Below, piece by piece: positions 42,422-50,529 of a DNA stretch of 64,000 nucleotides. Numbering within the stretch: the stretch's first letter is position 1; each line of letters opens with the position of its first letter. This DNA comes from Clostridiales bacterium (GTDB lineage Bacteria > Bacillota > Clostridia > Saccharofermentanales > Saccharofermentanaceae). The notes beneath the pieces are model-generated. The model saw only the letters and a list, made by a program, of their open reading frames with translations, had not been told where the DNA came from and searched no databases. The translations under genes were made by a program, and so were the position numbers. The DNA is taken from NCBI GenBank assembly GCA_017964005.1, contig JAGCSR010000056.1:85276-149275 (forward strand), in the 5' to 3' direction.

Positions 42422-43765
42422 ATGAATAAAGTATTATCGAGAATAATAGCGATCATATTGTTTATTGCGGCATTTGCCGCAACTTCTGTTCTCCTTCTCA
42501 AGCAGAAGGATGTTGTAATCTCCGATGACCGCGTGTCCGGTTTTGTAACGGATAACGGAGAGACCTTCTATATGGAAGACGGTGTGCCCGTAACGGGATG
42601 GAAGACGATCGACGGAGACAGGTACTACTTCTATAAGTCCTCTTCATCCAAATCCGGAGCAACTCACACAAAGGGCGCAATGGCCACAGGCTGGCAGTCC
42701 CTGGACGGTGACAGGTTCTATTTCTTCAAGTCCGCGTCCGACAAGGACGGATCATCCCATAAGAAGGGCACCATGGCAACGGGCTGGCAGACGATCGACG
42801 GAGACAGGTACTACTTCTATAAGTCTGCATCTTCCAAGACCGGCGCAGCCCACAAGAAGGGAGCTATAGCAACAGGCTGGCAGAAGATCGACGGCAAGAA
42901 GTTCTATTTCTATAAGTCAGTTTCGACCAAGGCCGGAGATTCCCACAAGAAGGGCGCCATGGCAACGGGCTGGCAGACTCTGGACGGCAACAGGTTCTAT
43001 TTCTATAAATCATCCAAGACCAATTCAGGTTCATCCCACACCAAGGGTGAGATGGCGACCGGCTGGCAGACCATAGACGGCGCCAAGTACTATTTCTATA
43101 AGACCGCCAAGACATACGGAAGGTCCGGGGTCATGGCAACGGGAGCAGTCAACATCGATGACAAGGGATGTATCTTCGATAAGTCAGGTAAGCTCATTAA
43201 GACCGACATGCATGGCTGGTATAAGATCGGAGATGATTATTATTTCTGCAACCGCAAGACCGGCAAGATGGTTAAGAGCGGGAAAGCCAACGGCATCAAG
43301 CTGGGATCGGACGGCAAGGCGGTCATGAACGATTATGCCAGGGAGAAGATCCCCGTAATGATCAGGGCCCGCGAGGTTGTAGCCGAGATTACGGACGACA
43401 GTATGTCGCTTGCTAAGAAAGCCGTAAAGTGCCGTGAGTATGTAAATTCTTTCAAAGTCCTTATCAAGGATATGCCTATTAATGATCACAGGAAAGACTG
43501 GGCATGTTATGACGCGCACTATGCCAACAATGTCCTTAACGCGTACGGCGATCAGCGCAAGTGCGGAGGAGAGTGCAATTCACAGGCAGCGGCAATGGCA
43601 TATCTCTTTGTTGAGATAGGATTCGAGAAGGTCGAGTTCTGTCACGATACCCACGGCTGGGTTGAAGCTGACGGCAAATTCTACGATACCGTTTTCTATG
43701 GAAGAGACGGCTGGTGGGGCGGCAAAAAGTCTCCCATCAAATCAAGATACAGAATAGTTATCTGA
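42422..43765 (+). CDS. Wall-binding repeat/transglutaminase-like protein (paralogue 4)
   Basis: 447 residues, the longest of the family. ATG 42422 (RBS AGAGGATCTTTAGG) opens with a signal-anchor (IIAIILFIAAFAATSVLLL) that lacks a clear cleavage site. It then has six 31-residue repeats from residue 57, each with TGWQxxDGxxYYFYKS, and the enzyme domain with Cys in GGECNSQA, His in THGWVEA, Asp in YDTVF. Repeat number (six) exceeds that of paralogues 1 (five) and 3 (four), and paralogue 2 has none, so repeats have been gained or lost since duplication. Confidence 0.8.
   Translation: MNKVLSRIIAIILFIAAFAATSVLLLKQKDVVISDDRVSGFVTDNGETFYMEDGVPVTGWKTIDGDRYYFYKSSSSKSGATHTKGAMATGWQSLDGDRFYFFKSASDKDGSSHKKGTMATGWQTIDGDRYYFYKSASSKTGAAHKKGAIATGWQKIDGKKFYFYKSVSTKAGDSHKKGAMATGWQTLDGNRFYFYKSSKTNSGSSHTKGEMATGWQTIDGAKYYFYKTAKTYGRSGVMATGAVNIDDKGCIFDKSGKLIKTDMHGWYKIGDDYYFCNRKTGKMVKSGKANGIKLGSDGKAVMNDYAREKIPVMIRAREVVAEITDDSMSLAKKAVKCREYVNSFKVLIKDMPINDHRKDWACYDAHYANNVLNAYGDQRKCGGECNSQAAAMAYLFVEIGFEKVEFCHDTHGWVEADGKFYDTVFYGRDGWWGGKKSPIKSRYRIVI
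42590..43140 (+). repeat. 93-bp wall-binding repeats in paralogue 4 (about six)
   Basis: Six tandem units of about 93 bases; the interior ones are highly alike (for example codons for ATGWQTIDGDRYYFYKS), which makes them good substrates for unequal recombination. Confidence 0.8.
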
Positions 43766-43866
43766 TCCTTTTCGATCAGCCTAAAAATGTAACTATTATT
43801 CATCGCTATTTATGGTATATTTAGTGATGAAATTTTTGCGGACTATATTATTGGAGGATAAGACAA

Positions 43867-46800
43867 ATGCCAAAGAGAGAAGACATCAACAAGATCCTTA
43901 TCATAGGCTCGGGCCCGATCATCATCGGACAGGCTTGCGAATTCGACTATTCCGGAACACAGGCATGTAAAGCGTTAAAGAAGCTGGGTTACGAGATCGT
44001 ACTCGTTAATTCAAACCCCGCCACCATCATGACCGATCCTACCGTTGCCGACAGGACATATATCGAACCTCTCAACGTTAAGCGTCTTACCCAGATCATA
44101 GAGAAAGAACGTCCCGATGCTCTCCTCCCTAACTTAGGAGGTCAGTCGGGACTAAATTTAAGTTCGGAGCTTGCCAAGGAAGGTGTCCTCGATAAGTACA
44201 ACGTCAAGGTCATCGGTATCCAGGTCGACGCCATCGAGAGAGGCGAGGACCGTGTCGAGTTCAAGAACACCATGAACCAGCTTGGCATCGAGATGGCAAG
44301 ATCCCACGAAGTATATTCCGTTGAAGAGGCTGTTAAGGTTGCCGATGAACTGGGATATCCTGTCGTTTTGAGACCTGCCTATACCATGGGCGGCGCAGGC
44401 GGCGGCCTCGTATACAACGTTGACGAGCTCAAGACAGTCTGCGAGAGAGGTCTTGCAGCATCCCTGGTACACCAGGTCCTCGTGGAAGAAGCTGTCATCG
44501 GCTGGGAAGAGCTGGAGCTCGAGGTTGTCCGTGACGCCAAGAACAACAAGATCACTGTTTGCTTCATCGAGAACATCGACCCCATGGGTGTACATACAGG
44601 TGACTCTTTCTGCTCCGCGCCTATGCTTACCATCTCCGAAGAGGTTCAGCAGAGACTTCAGGAAGCATCCTATAAGATCGTTGAGGCGATCGACGTTATC
44701 GGCGGCTGCAACTGCCAGTTCGCACATGACCCCGTAACAGACAGGATCGTAGTTATCGAGATCAACCCCAGAACATCAAGGTCTTCGGCTCTTGCCTCCA
44801 AGGCAACCGGATTCCCTATTGCTCTCGTATCCTCAATGCTCGCATGCGGCCTTACCCTGGATGAGATTCCCTGCGGTAAGTACGGCACACTCGACAAGTA
44901 CTATCCCGACGGCGACTATGTCGTTATCAAGTTCGCAAGATGGGCTTTCGAAAAGTTCAAGGGCGCATCCGACAAGCTCGGCACACAGATGAGAGCCGTA
45001 GGCGAGGTCATGAGCATCGGCAAGACCTATAAGGAAGCATTCCAGAAGGCTATCAGATCCCTTGAGACCGGCAGATACGGCTTAGGCTTTGCCAAGGACT
45101 TCAACGAGCTTTCCAAGGACGAACTCTTAAAGAAACTTACAGAACCCACATCCGAGAGACAGTTCCTCATGTATGAGGCTCTCCGTAAGGGTGCGACCGT
45201 AGATGAGCTCTATGATCTTACACGCATCAAGAAGTGGTTCATCGAGCAGATGAAGGAACTGGTCGAAGAAGAAGAGAGCCTCATCGCCAAGGCAGGCGCC
45301 GTTCCCGAAGAAGCAGTCTTAAAGCAGGCTAAGCTCGACGGTTTCTCCGACAGATATCTGTCCAAGATCCTGAAGGTCTCCGAAGACGACATCCGCGCCG
45401 CAAGATATTCTTATGGCATCAAGGAAGCATGGGAAGGCGTGCACGTATCCGGAACACAGGATGCTGCTTATTACTATTCCACATATCACCTGGCTGAAGA
45501 CAAGAGCCCCGTATCCAATAACAGGAAGATCATGATCTTAGGCGGCGGCCCTAACAGGATCGGTCAGGGCATCGAGTTTGACTACTGCTGCGTACATGCG
45601 GCACTGGCTCTCCGTGACCTGGGCTTTGAGTCCATCATCGTTAACTGCAACCCTGAGACGGTTTCAACAGACTACGACACATCCGATAAGCTCTACTTCG
45701 AGCCTCTGACATTGGAAGATGTTCTGTCCATTTTCGAGAAAGAGCAGCCTCTCGGCGTTATCGCCCAGTTCGGCGGCCAGACACCTCTTAACCTTGCAGC
45801 TGACCTCAAGCGCAACGGCGTAAGGATCCTGGGTACATCACCTGAGACGATCGACCTCGCTGAGGACCGTGACCACTTCCGCGCCATGATGGATAAGCTC
45901 GGTATCCCGATGCCTGAGTCCGGCATGGCTGTCACAGTCGACGATGCTCTCGCGATCGCAAACAAGATCGGCTACCCCGTTATGGTCCGTCCTTCCTACG
46001 TTCTCGGCGGAAGAGGAATGGAAGTCGTACACGATGACGAGATGATGAGAGTCTATATGTCTGCAGCCGTAGGCGTAACACCCGACAGACCTATCCTCAT
46101 CGACAGATTCTTGAATCACGCTACAGAGTGCGAGGCTGACGCCATCGCAGACGGTGACGACTGCTTCGTCCCGGCTGTCATGGAGCATATCGAGCTTGCA
46201 GGTGTCCACTCCGGTGACTCCGCCTGCATCCTGCCTTCTCTTAACCTTTCGGACGAGCAGGTTGCAACGATCCGCGACTATACCAAGAAGATCGCATGCG
46301 AGATGCATGTTGAAGGCTTGATGAATATGCAGTATGCCATCGAAGGCGATACGGTATATGTTCTCGAGACTAACCCCCGTGCATCCAGGACCGTGCCTCT
46401 CGTATCCAAGGTCTGCGCCATCAACATGGTAAAGGCTGCTACAGCCATCATGACGGAAGACTTAACAGGCAACGCATCACCCGTTAAGAATCTTCAGAAT
46501 AAGCACATTCCTCACTACGGTGTTAAGGAAGCAGTCTTCCCCTTCAACATGTTCCAGGAAGTAGACCCTGTCTTGGGACCTGAGATGAGATCCACAGGTG
46601 AGGTCCTTGGTATCGCTCCTAACTTCGGTGACGCATACTGCAAGGCAGAAGAAGCTACAAAGTCTGAGCTTCCTCTTGAAGGAACAGTCCTCATCAGCGT
46701 ATCCGACAGAGACAAGATCGACCTTATCGATGTTGCCAAGACTTTCTCTGATCTGGGATTCAAGATCATTGCAACAGGCAAGACCTATCAGATGATAGTT

Positions 46801-47082
46801 GATGCCGGCATCGAAGCCGAGCTCGTAAAGAAACTCTACGAGGGACGTCCCAACATCATTGACCATGTTACCAACGGAGAGATCGATCTCATCATCAATA
46901 CTCCTGCAGGCAAGGAGAGCGTAAACGATGACAGCTACATCCGTAAGGGCGCCATCAAGAACCGCATTCCTTACATCACCACCATGGCAGCTGCCAAGGC
47001 ATCTGCCGAGGGTATCAAGGCTGCAAGGAGCGGACAGATCGGAGTCAAGGCTCTCCAGGATTTCCACGCTGAGATCAAGTAA
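43867..47082 (+). CDS. carB: Carbamoyl-phosphate synthase large subunit
   Basis: 1071 residues, the standard length. It makes carbamoyl phosphate from bicarbonate, glutamine-derived ammonia and two ATP, feeding pyrimidine and arginine synthesis. PKREDINKILIIGSGPIIIGQ opens it, and the two ATP-grasp halves are visible with GGAGGGL near 176 and GGRGMEVV near 715. The C-terminal MGS-like allosteric domain is from about 930. carA is not adjacent in this window. GGAGGATAAGACA precedes ATG 43867. A NUDIX gene overlaps its last base. Confidence 0.98.
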   Translation: MPKREDINKILIIGSGPIIIGQACEFDYSGTQACKALKKLGYEIVLVNSNPATIMTDPTVADRTYIEPLNVKRLTQIIEKERPDALLPNLGGQSGLNLSSELAKEGVLDKYNVKVIGIQVDAIERGEDRVEFKNTMNQLGIEMARSHEVYSVEEAVKVADELGYPVVLRPAYTMGGAGGGLVYNVDELKTVCERGLAASLVHQVLVEEAVIGWEELELEVVRDAKNNKITVCFIENIDPMGVHTGDSFCSAPMLTISEEVQQRLQEASYKIVEAIDVIGGCNCQFAHDPVTDRIVVIEINPRTSRSSALASKATGFPIALVSSMLACGLTLDEIPCGKYGTLDKYYPDGDYVVIKFARWAFEKFKGASDKLGTQMRAVGEVMSIGKTYKEAFQKAIRSLETGRYGLGFAKDFNELSKDELLKKLTEPTSERQFLMYEALRKGATVDELYDLTRIKKWFIEQMKELVEEEESLIAKAGAVPEEAVLKQAKLDGFSDRYLSKILKVSEDDIRAARYSYGIKEAWEGVHVSGTQDAAYYYSTYHLAEDKSPVSNNRKIMILGGGPNRIGQGIEFDYCCVHAALALRDLGFESIIVNCNPETVSTDYDTSDKLYFEPLTLEDVLSIFEKEQPLGVIAQFGGQTPLNLAADLKRNGVRILGTSPETIDLAEDRDHFRAMMDKLGIPMPESGMAVTVDDALAIANKIGYPVMVRPSYVLGGRGMEVVHDDEMMRVYMSAAVGVTPDRPILIDRFLNHATECEADAIADGDDCFVPAVMEHIELAGVHSGDSACILPSLNLSDEQVATIRDYTKKIACEMHVEGLMNMQYAIEGDTVYVLETNPRASRTVPLVSKVCAINMVKAATAIMTEDLTGNASPVKNLQNKHIPHYGVKEAVFPFNMFQEVDPVLGPEMRSTGEVLGIAPNFGDAYCKAEEATKSELPLEGTVLISVSDRDKIDLIDVAKTFSDLGFKIIATGKTYQMIVDAGIEAELVKKLYEGRPNIIDHVTNGEIDLIINTPAGKESVNDDSYIRKGAIKNRIPYITTMAAAKASAEGIKAARSGQIGVKALQDFHAEIK

Positions 47083-47906
47083 TGATACAGGATATATATC
47101 CTAGCAAGTACCATAACGAATACCGGCCGGAGGCAGCACCCGCTGCCTCATCGCCGGTATTATGTTTTGAGGCAGATAAGGTCTTTCTCAAGGAGTCGGA
47201 AGAAGGGGTTCTTAAGATCCCGGTCTTTTCGGATATCGGAGGGGACCCCAGATATGCATTCGCCATAGACGATACTGAATACTTCCTGAGGAAGGGTGTC
47301 CCGGAGGACAGGGAAGACCTGAAGGCATTCAACATCCGCAGATTGAGAAGGTCAGGGAAGATGACGAATGTCGAGATGTTTGCGATCTTCACCGCTTACC
47401 ATCTTGCCATCTGGTACCACAGCACGAAGTTCTGCGGAAGGTGTTCTTCGGAACTTACCCACCATAAGTCCATGCGGGCCATGGTATGTCCTTCCTGCGG
47501 TCTGGAAGTATTCCCCAGACTTAACCCCGCGGTTATCGTCGGAGTCATAAACAGCGGCAGGCTACTCGTAACCAAATACAACAGACCCGATGCGGACTTC
47601 TACGCTCTCGTGGCAGGCTTCGTTGAGATAGGCGAGACCCTGGAAGACGCCTGCAGAAGAGAAGTCATGGAAGAGACCGGAGTCAGCATAAAGAATATCC
47701 GTCACTATAAGTCTCAGCCCTGGGGCATAGCGGGAGACCTGCTCTGCGGGTTCTTCTGTGAGCTTGAAGGGTCTGATGTGATAAAGATGGACGCAGGAGA
47801 ACTTAAGGTTGCTCAATGGGTGACTCCTGAAGAAGTAGTCCTGCAGCCTGATGATTTCTCCCTCACCTGCGAGATGATGCGGATGTTCAAAGAGGGGAAG
47901 ATCTGA
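47082..47906 (+). CDS. nudC: NADH pyrophosphatase-like Nudix hydrolase (NudC)
   Basis: 274 residues. The zinc ribbon CGRCSSEL..CPSCG near 120-142 followed by the Nudix box GFVEIGETL..REVMEETG gives the NudC layout. SQPWGIAGDLLCGF (near 210) replaces the family's SQPWPFPxSLM motif that reads the NAD adenine/nicotinamide end, so specificity may differ. NudC enzymes cleave NAD(H) to NMN(H) and AMP and can remove an NAD cap from RNA. The ATG overlaps the carB stop (TAATG). The intergenic palindrome array follows. Confidence 0.88.
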   Translation: MIQDIYPSKYHNEYRPEAAPAASSPVLCFEADKVFLKESEEGVLKIPVFSDIGGDPRYAFAIDDTEYFLRKGVPEDREDLKAFNIRRLRRSGKMTNVEMFAIFTAYHLAIWYHSTKFCGRCSSELTHHKSMRAMVCPSCGLEVFPRLNPAVIVGVINSGRLLVTKYNRPDADFYALVAGFVEIGETLEDACRREVMEETGVSIKNIRHYKSQPWGIAGDLLCGFFCELEGSDVIKMDAGELKVAQWVTPEEVVLQPDDFSLTCEMMRMFKEGKI

Positions 47907-47918
47907 TATTTGCAATCC

Positions 47919-47978
47919 GTTACTGTAAACTGCAGTTTCCGTTACTGCACAGTAATGATGTTTGGGATTTACAGTAAT
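47919..47978. repeat. Nested palindrome unit 1 (62-bp repeat period)
   Basis: Outer arms GTTACTGTAAA (47919-47929) and TTTACAGTAAT (47968-47978) flank an inner near-palindrome GTTACTGCACAGTAAT (47941-47956). Outer and inner pairs share one centre at 47948.5. It is repeated 62 bases later as unit 2. See findings. Confidence 0.85.
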
Positions 47979-47980
47979 TT

Positions 47981-48040
47981 GTTACTGCAATCGGGTTTTC
48001 GCGTTACTGTACAGTAATAAGATCTGTCATTTGCAGTAAC
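47981..48040. repeat. Nested palindrome unit 2 (62-bp repeat period)
   Basis: Outer arms GTTACTGCAA (47981-47990) and TTGCAGTAAC (48031-48040) flank an inner perfect 14-base palindrome TTACTGTACAGTAA (48004-48017) with the same centre at 48010.5. Spacing is identical to unit 1. Confidence 0.85.
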
Positions 48041-48107
48041 GGACCGGGTCAGAAATACCTCAATGATCCATCGGCCTGGGCCTATGCCGTAAAGGAGTGA
48101 TATTTAT

Positions 48108-48809
48108 ATGACGGGGATAGTCTTTGACATAGACGATACGCTTTACGTAAGACAGGATATGATAGTTGCCGCGGCTGAGGAAGTCCTGGGAGTTAAGGTC
48201 AGTGACCCGCAGGAATTCATAAGCATCTACTATGCCAAGAGCGACATCAATATGGATGCGCTGGAAGCAGGTAAGATCAAGACCAGGGACATAAACGGAT
48301 GGAGGTATGAAGAGACATTCAGGATACTGGGTCTCCCGTATGCGCCCGGCGACGGTGTTCTTACTGCGGATAAGTATCTCGAACTGCAAAGCCACATGGA
48401 ATTAAGTCAGGATTTGAAAGAAATCCTGGACGCCTTCGCGGAAGCCCCCAATATAAAGCTGGCCCTCTTTACTTCAGGTAAATCAAGCCATCAGTGGAAT
48501 AAAGTGGATATGCTTGGGCTTCTTAAGTGGTTCGACCGGGACAATATCTTTGTTACCGGTGATATAGGGATATCAAAGCCTGATGTAAGGCTCTGCCGTC
48601 TGATCGAAGACAGGCTCGGCCTTGCCCCTTCCGATATCTGGATGATAGGGGATTCTTATAAGCACGACATAACAGGAGCCATAGACTCCGGCTGGCATAC
48701 CATATGGATAAACAGAAGAGGGCTGCCTTCTCCCGATATCAGGCCTGATATCGAAGTTGCGGCAGATGAAGGGCTTATCGCGGCTCTGGCGGGACTTTTG
48801 CCTTTTTAA
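48108..48809 (+). CDS. HAD-superfamily hydrolase (phosphatase)
   Basis: 233 residues. The four HAD motifs are present: FDIDDTLY with the nucleophile Asp (residues 6-13), LFTSGKSS (II), GDIGISKPDVRL with the Lys (III), and MIGDSYKHDITGA with the acidic pair (IV). The cap is a helical C1-type insert, so it belongs with beta-phosphoglucomutase-like or pyrophosphatase-like phosphatases; the substrate cannot be told. AAAGGAG lies 10 bases before the ATG. The gene stands directly after the palindrome array, which may regulate it. Confidence 0.88.
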   Translation: MTGIVFDIDDTLYVRQDMIVAAAEEVLGVKVSDPQEFISIYYAKSDINMDALEAGKIKTRDINGWRYEETFRILGLPYAPGDGVLTADKYLELQSHMELSQDLKEILDAFAEAPNIKLALFTSGKSSHQWNKVDMLGLLKWFDRDNIFVTGDIGISKPDVRLCRLIEDRLGLAPSDIWMIGDSYKHDITGAIDSGWHTIWINRRGLPSPDIRPDIEVAADEGLIAALAGLLPF

Positions 48810-48811
48810 GA

Positions 48812-50443
48812 TCAGTCGAGGGGTGTGTTATGCGCCTCGTGAATATCCTCGAAAACAAGTTTCTTGTCTTCGTTGTGCTCCACGGTCCAGCTGACTGCCC
48901 ACTCGGACTCGAACAGTACAACGGGTTCATCGTCACGGTCCTGAACAAGGCAGGATGTGGATGTCAGCGTAAGGGATGCTGGATCGAACGCAGGATCTGC
49001 TTCCGACCTTACCCAGCGGGCAAGAGAATAACTTAAGGGAGTCCTGATGATGTCTACGCCGTACTCTGACTTGAGACGGTATTCGATAACGTCCAGCTGC
49101 AGTATGCCGACGACACCCATGATGTAGGTCTCAGTACCTATGCCGGGCTGCTTATAGAGCTGGACCGCGCCTTCCTGGCAGAGCTGCTCGACGCCCTTAA
49201 CGAACTGCTTGCGCTTCATGGAGTCCTTGGGCTCGACTCTGGCAAAGTTTTCGGGAGCGAAGATCGGGATGGGGTCGAATTCGAACTTCCTGTTGGATGA
49301 GATCAATGTGTCACCGATCCTGAAGTGTCCCGGGTCGAAGATGCCGATGATGTCTCCGGCGTATGCGTCTTCCACTATATTCCTGTCCTGGGCCATGAAC
49401 TGCTGAGGCTGGGCCAGGGTTATCTTCTTGCCGATCCTTAAGTGATTGACTGTCATGTTCTTCTCATATTTGCCGGAGCAGATACGGACGAAAGCCATTC
49501 TGTCTCTGTGGTTCGGATCCATGTTGGCCTGGATCTTGAATACGAATCCGGAGAACATGTCGTCTTCCGGAAGAACCTCGCCGTCTGTCGTATGGTGGGG
49601 CTGAGGAGCCGGTGCCATGTCGAGAAAGTGTTTTAAGAAAGTCTCGACGCCGAAGTTGGTGATGGCAGATCCGAAGAATACGGGGGTGAGGAGACCCTGT
49701 GCGACACGCTCCGCGTCGAACTCGTCTCCTGCCATATCCAGAAGTTCTATATCGTTCCTCAAAGTCTCGAGGTGATAGTGGTTGATGATGTTTTCGAGGG
49801 CAGGGTCGTCAACACCTGCAACCTGCTGGGTTACCATGGACGCGCCGTGGTCTTCCGTAGTCTTATCGAACAAAAGGACCTTCTTGGAGTCACGTTCGTA
49901 CACGCCTTCGAAGTCGCCGTCCGTTCCTATAGGCCAGTTGATAGGGCAGGACCTGATACCCAGGACCTTTTCCAGCTCGTCAATGAGGTCGAAGGGGTTC
50001 TTGGACGCGCGGTCCATCTTGTTGATGAACGTGAAGATCGGTATGCCTCTCTTGCGGCATACCGCGAAAAGCTTAATCGTCTGGGCCTCGACACCCTTTG
50101 CGCCGTCCAACAGCATGACCGCGCAGTCCGCAGCGCACAGGGTACGGTAAGTGTCCTCGGAGAAGTCCTGGTGTCCGGGGGTATCAAGGATGTTGATGCA
50201 GTAACCGTCGTATTCGAACTGCATGACGGATGACGTGACGGAGATGCCTCTCTTCTTCTCGATCTCCATCCAGTCGGAGGTTGCGTGGCGCGCGGCTTTC
50301 CTTGCCTTGACGGATCCTGCCATGTGGATGGCGCCCCCGTACAAAAGGAGCTTCTCGGTCATGGTGGTCTTACCCGCGTCAGGGTGTGATATTATGGCGA
50401 AAGTCTTGCGTCTTTGTATCTGCTCTTGTGTAGTATATGACAT
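48812..50443 (-). CDS. prfC: Peptide chain release factor 3
   Basis: 543 residues. RF3 is the GTPase that removes RF1 and RF2 from the ribosome after termination. SHPDAGKTTMTEKLLLYGGAI (split by the P-loop DAGKTT, residues 21-26), GISVTSSVM (switch I), DTPGHQDFSEDT (switch II) and FINKMDRASK (NKMD base specificity) are all as in RF3. It runs opposite to its neighbours, with its stop two bases from the HAD stop. Confidence 0.97.
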   Translation of the reverse strand: MSYTTQEQIQRRKTFAIISHPDAGKTTMTEKLLLYGGAIHMAGSVKARKAARHATSDWMEIEKKRGISVTSSVMQFEYDGYCINILDTPGHQDFSEDTYRTLCAADCAVMLLDGAKGVEAQTIKLFAVCRKRGIPIFTFINKMDRASKNPFDLIDELEKVLGIRSCPINWPIGTDGDFEGVYERDSKKVLLFDKTTEDHGASMVTQQVAGVDDPALENIINHYHLETLRNDIELLDMAGDEFDAERVAQGLLTPVFFGSAITNFGVETFLKHFLDMAPAPQPHHTTDGEVLPEDDMFSGFVFKIQANMDPNHRDRMAFVRICSGKYEKNMTVNHLRIGKKITLAQPQQFMAQDRNIVEDAYAGDIIGIFDPGHFRIGDTLISSNRKFEFDPIPIFAPENFARVEPKDSMKRKQFVKGVEQLCQEGAVQLYKQPGIGTETYIMGVVGILQLDVIEYRLKSEYGVDIIRTPLSYSLARWVRSEADPAFDPASLTLTSTSCLVQDRDDEPVVLFESEWAVSWTVEHNEDKKLVFEDIHEAHNTPLD

Positions 50444-50444
50444 T

Positions 50445-50472
50445 TGAACAATAACCTCAGTGTTGTATAATT
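50445..50472 (+). promoter_or_regulatory. Promoter for the malQ operon
   Basis: TTGAAC (50445-50450), 16-base spacer, TATAAT (50467-50472), 58 bases before the malQ ATG in the region shared with divergent prfC. Confidence 0.55.
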
Positions 50473-50529
50473 AGCGTGGTTTATTCTTATTAAGCCAAGA
50501 TATTATATAGAAGTTCGAGGTGGAATACA

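Noticed and set aside
43762..43779. Hairpin CTGATC/GATCAG after paralogue 4 as a terminator
   Set aside because: Stem is only six bases and is followed by A-rich sequence rather than T.
43867..47082. Expectation of carA beside carB
   Set aside because: Neither neighbour is a glutamine amidotransferase; carA must be elsewhere if present.
47919..48040. Possible CRISPR array
   Set aside because: The repeated words are 7 bases and palindromic, not 24-37-base direct repeats; spacers are 15 bases; no cas gene is near.
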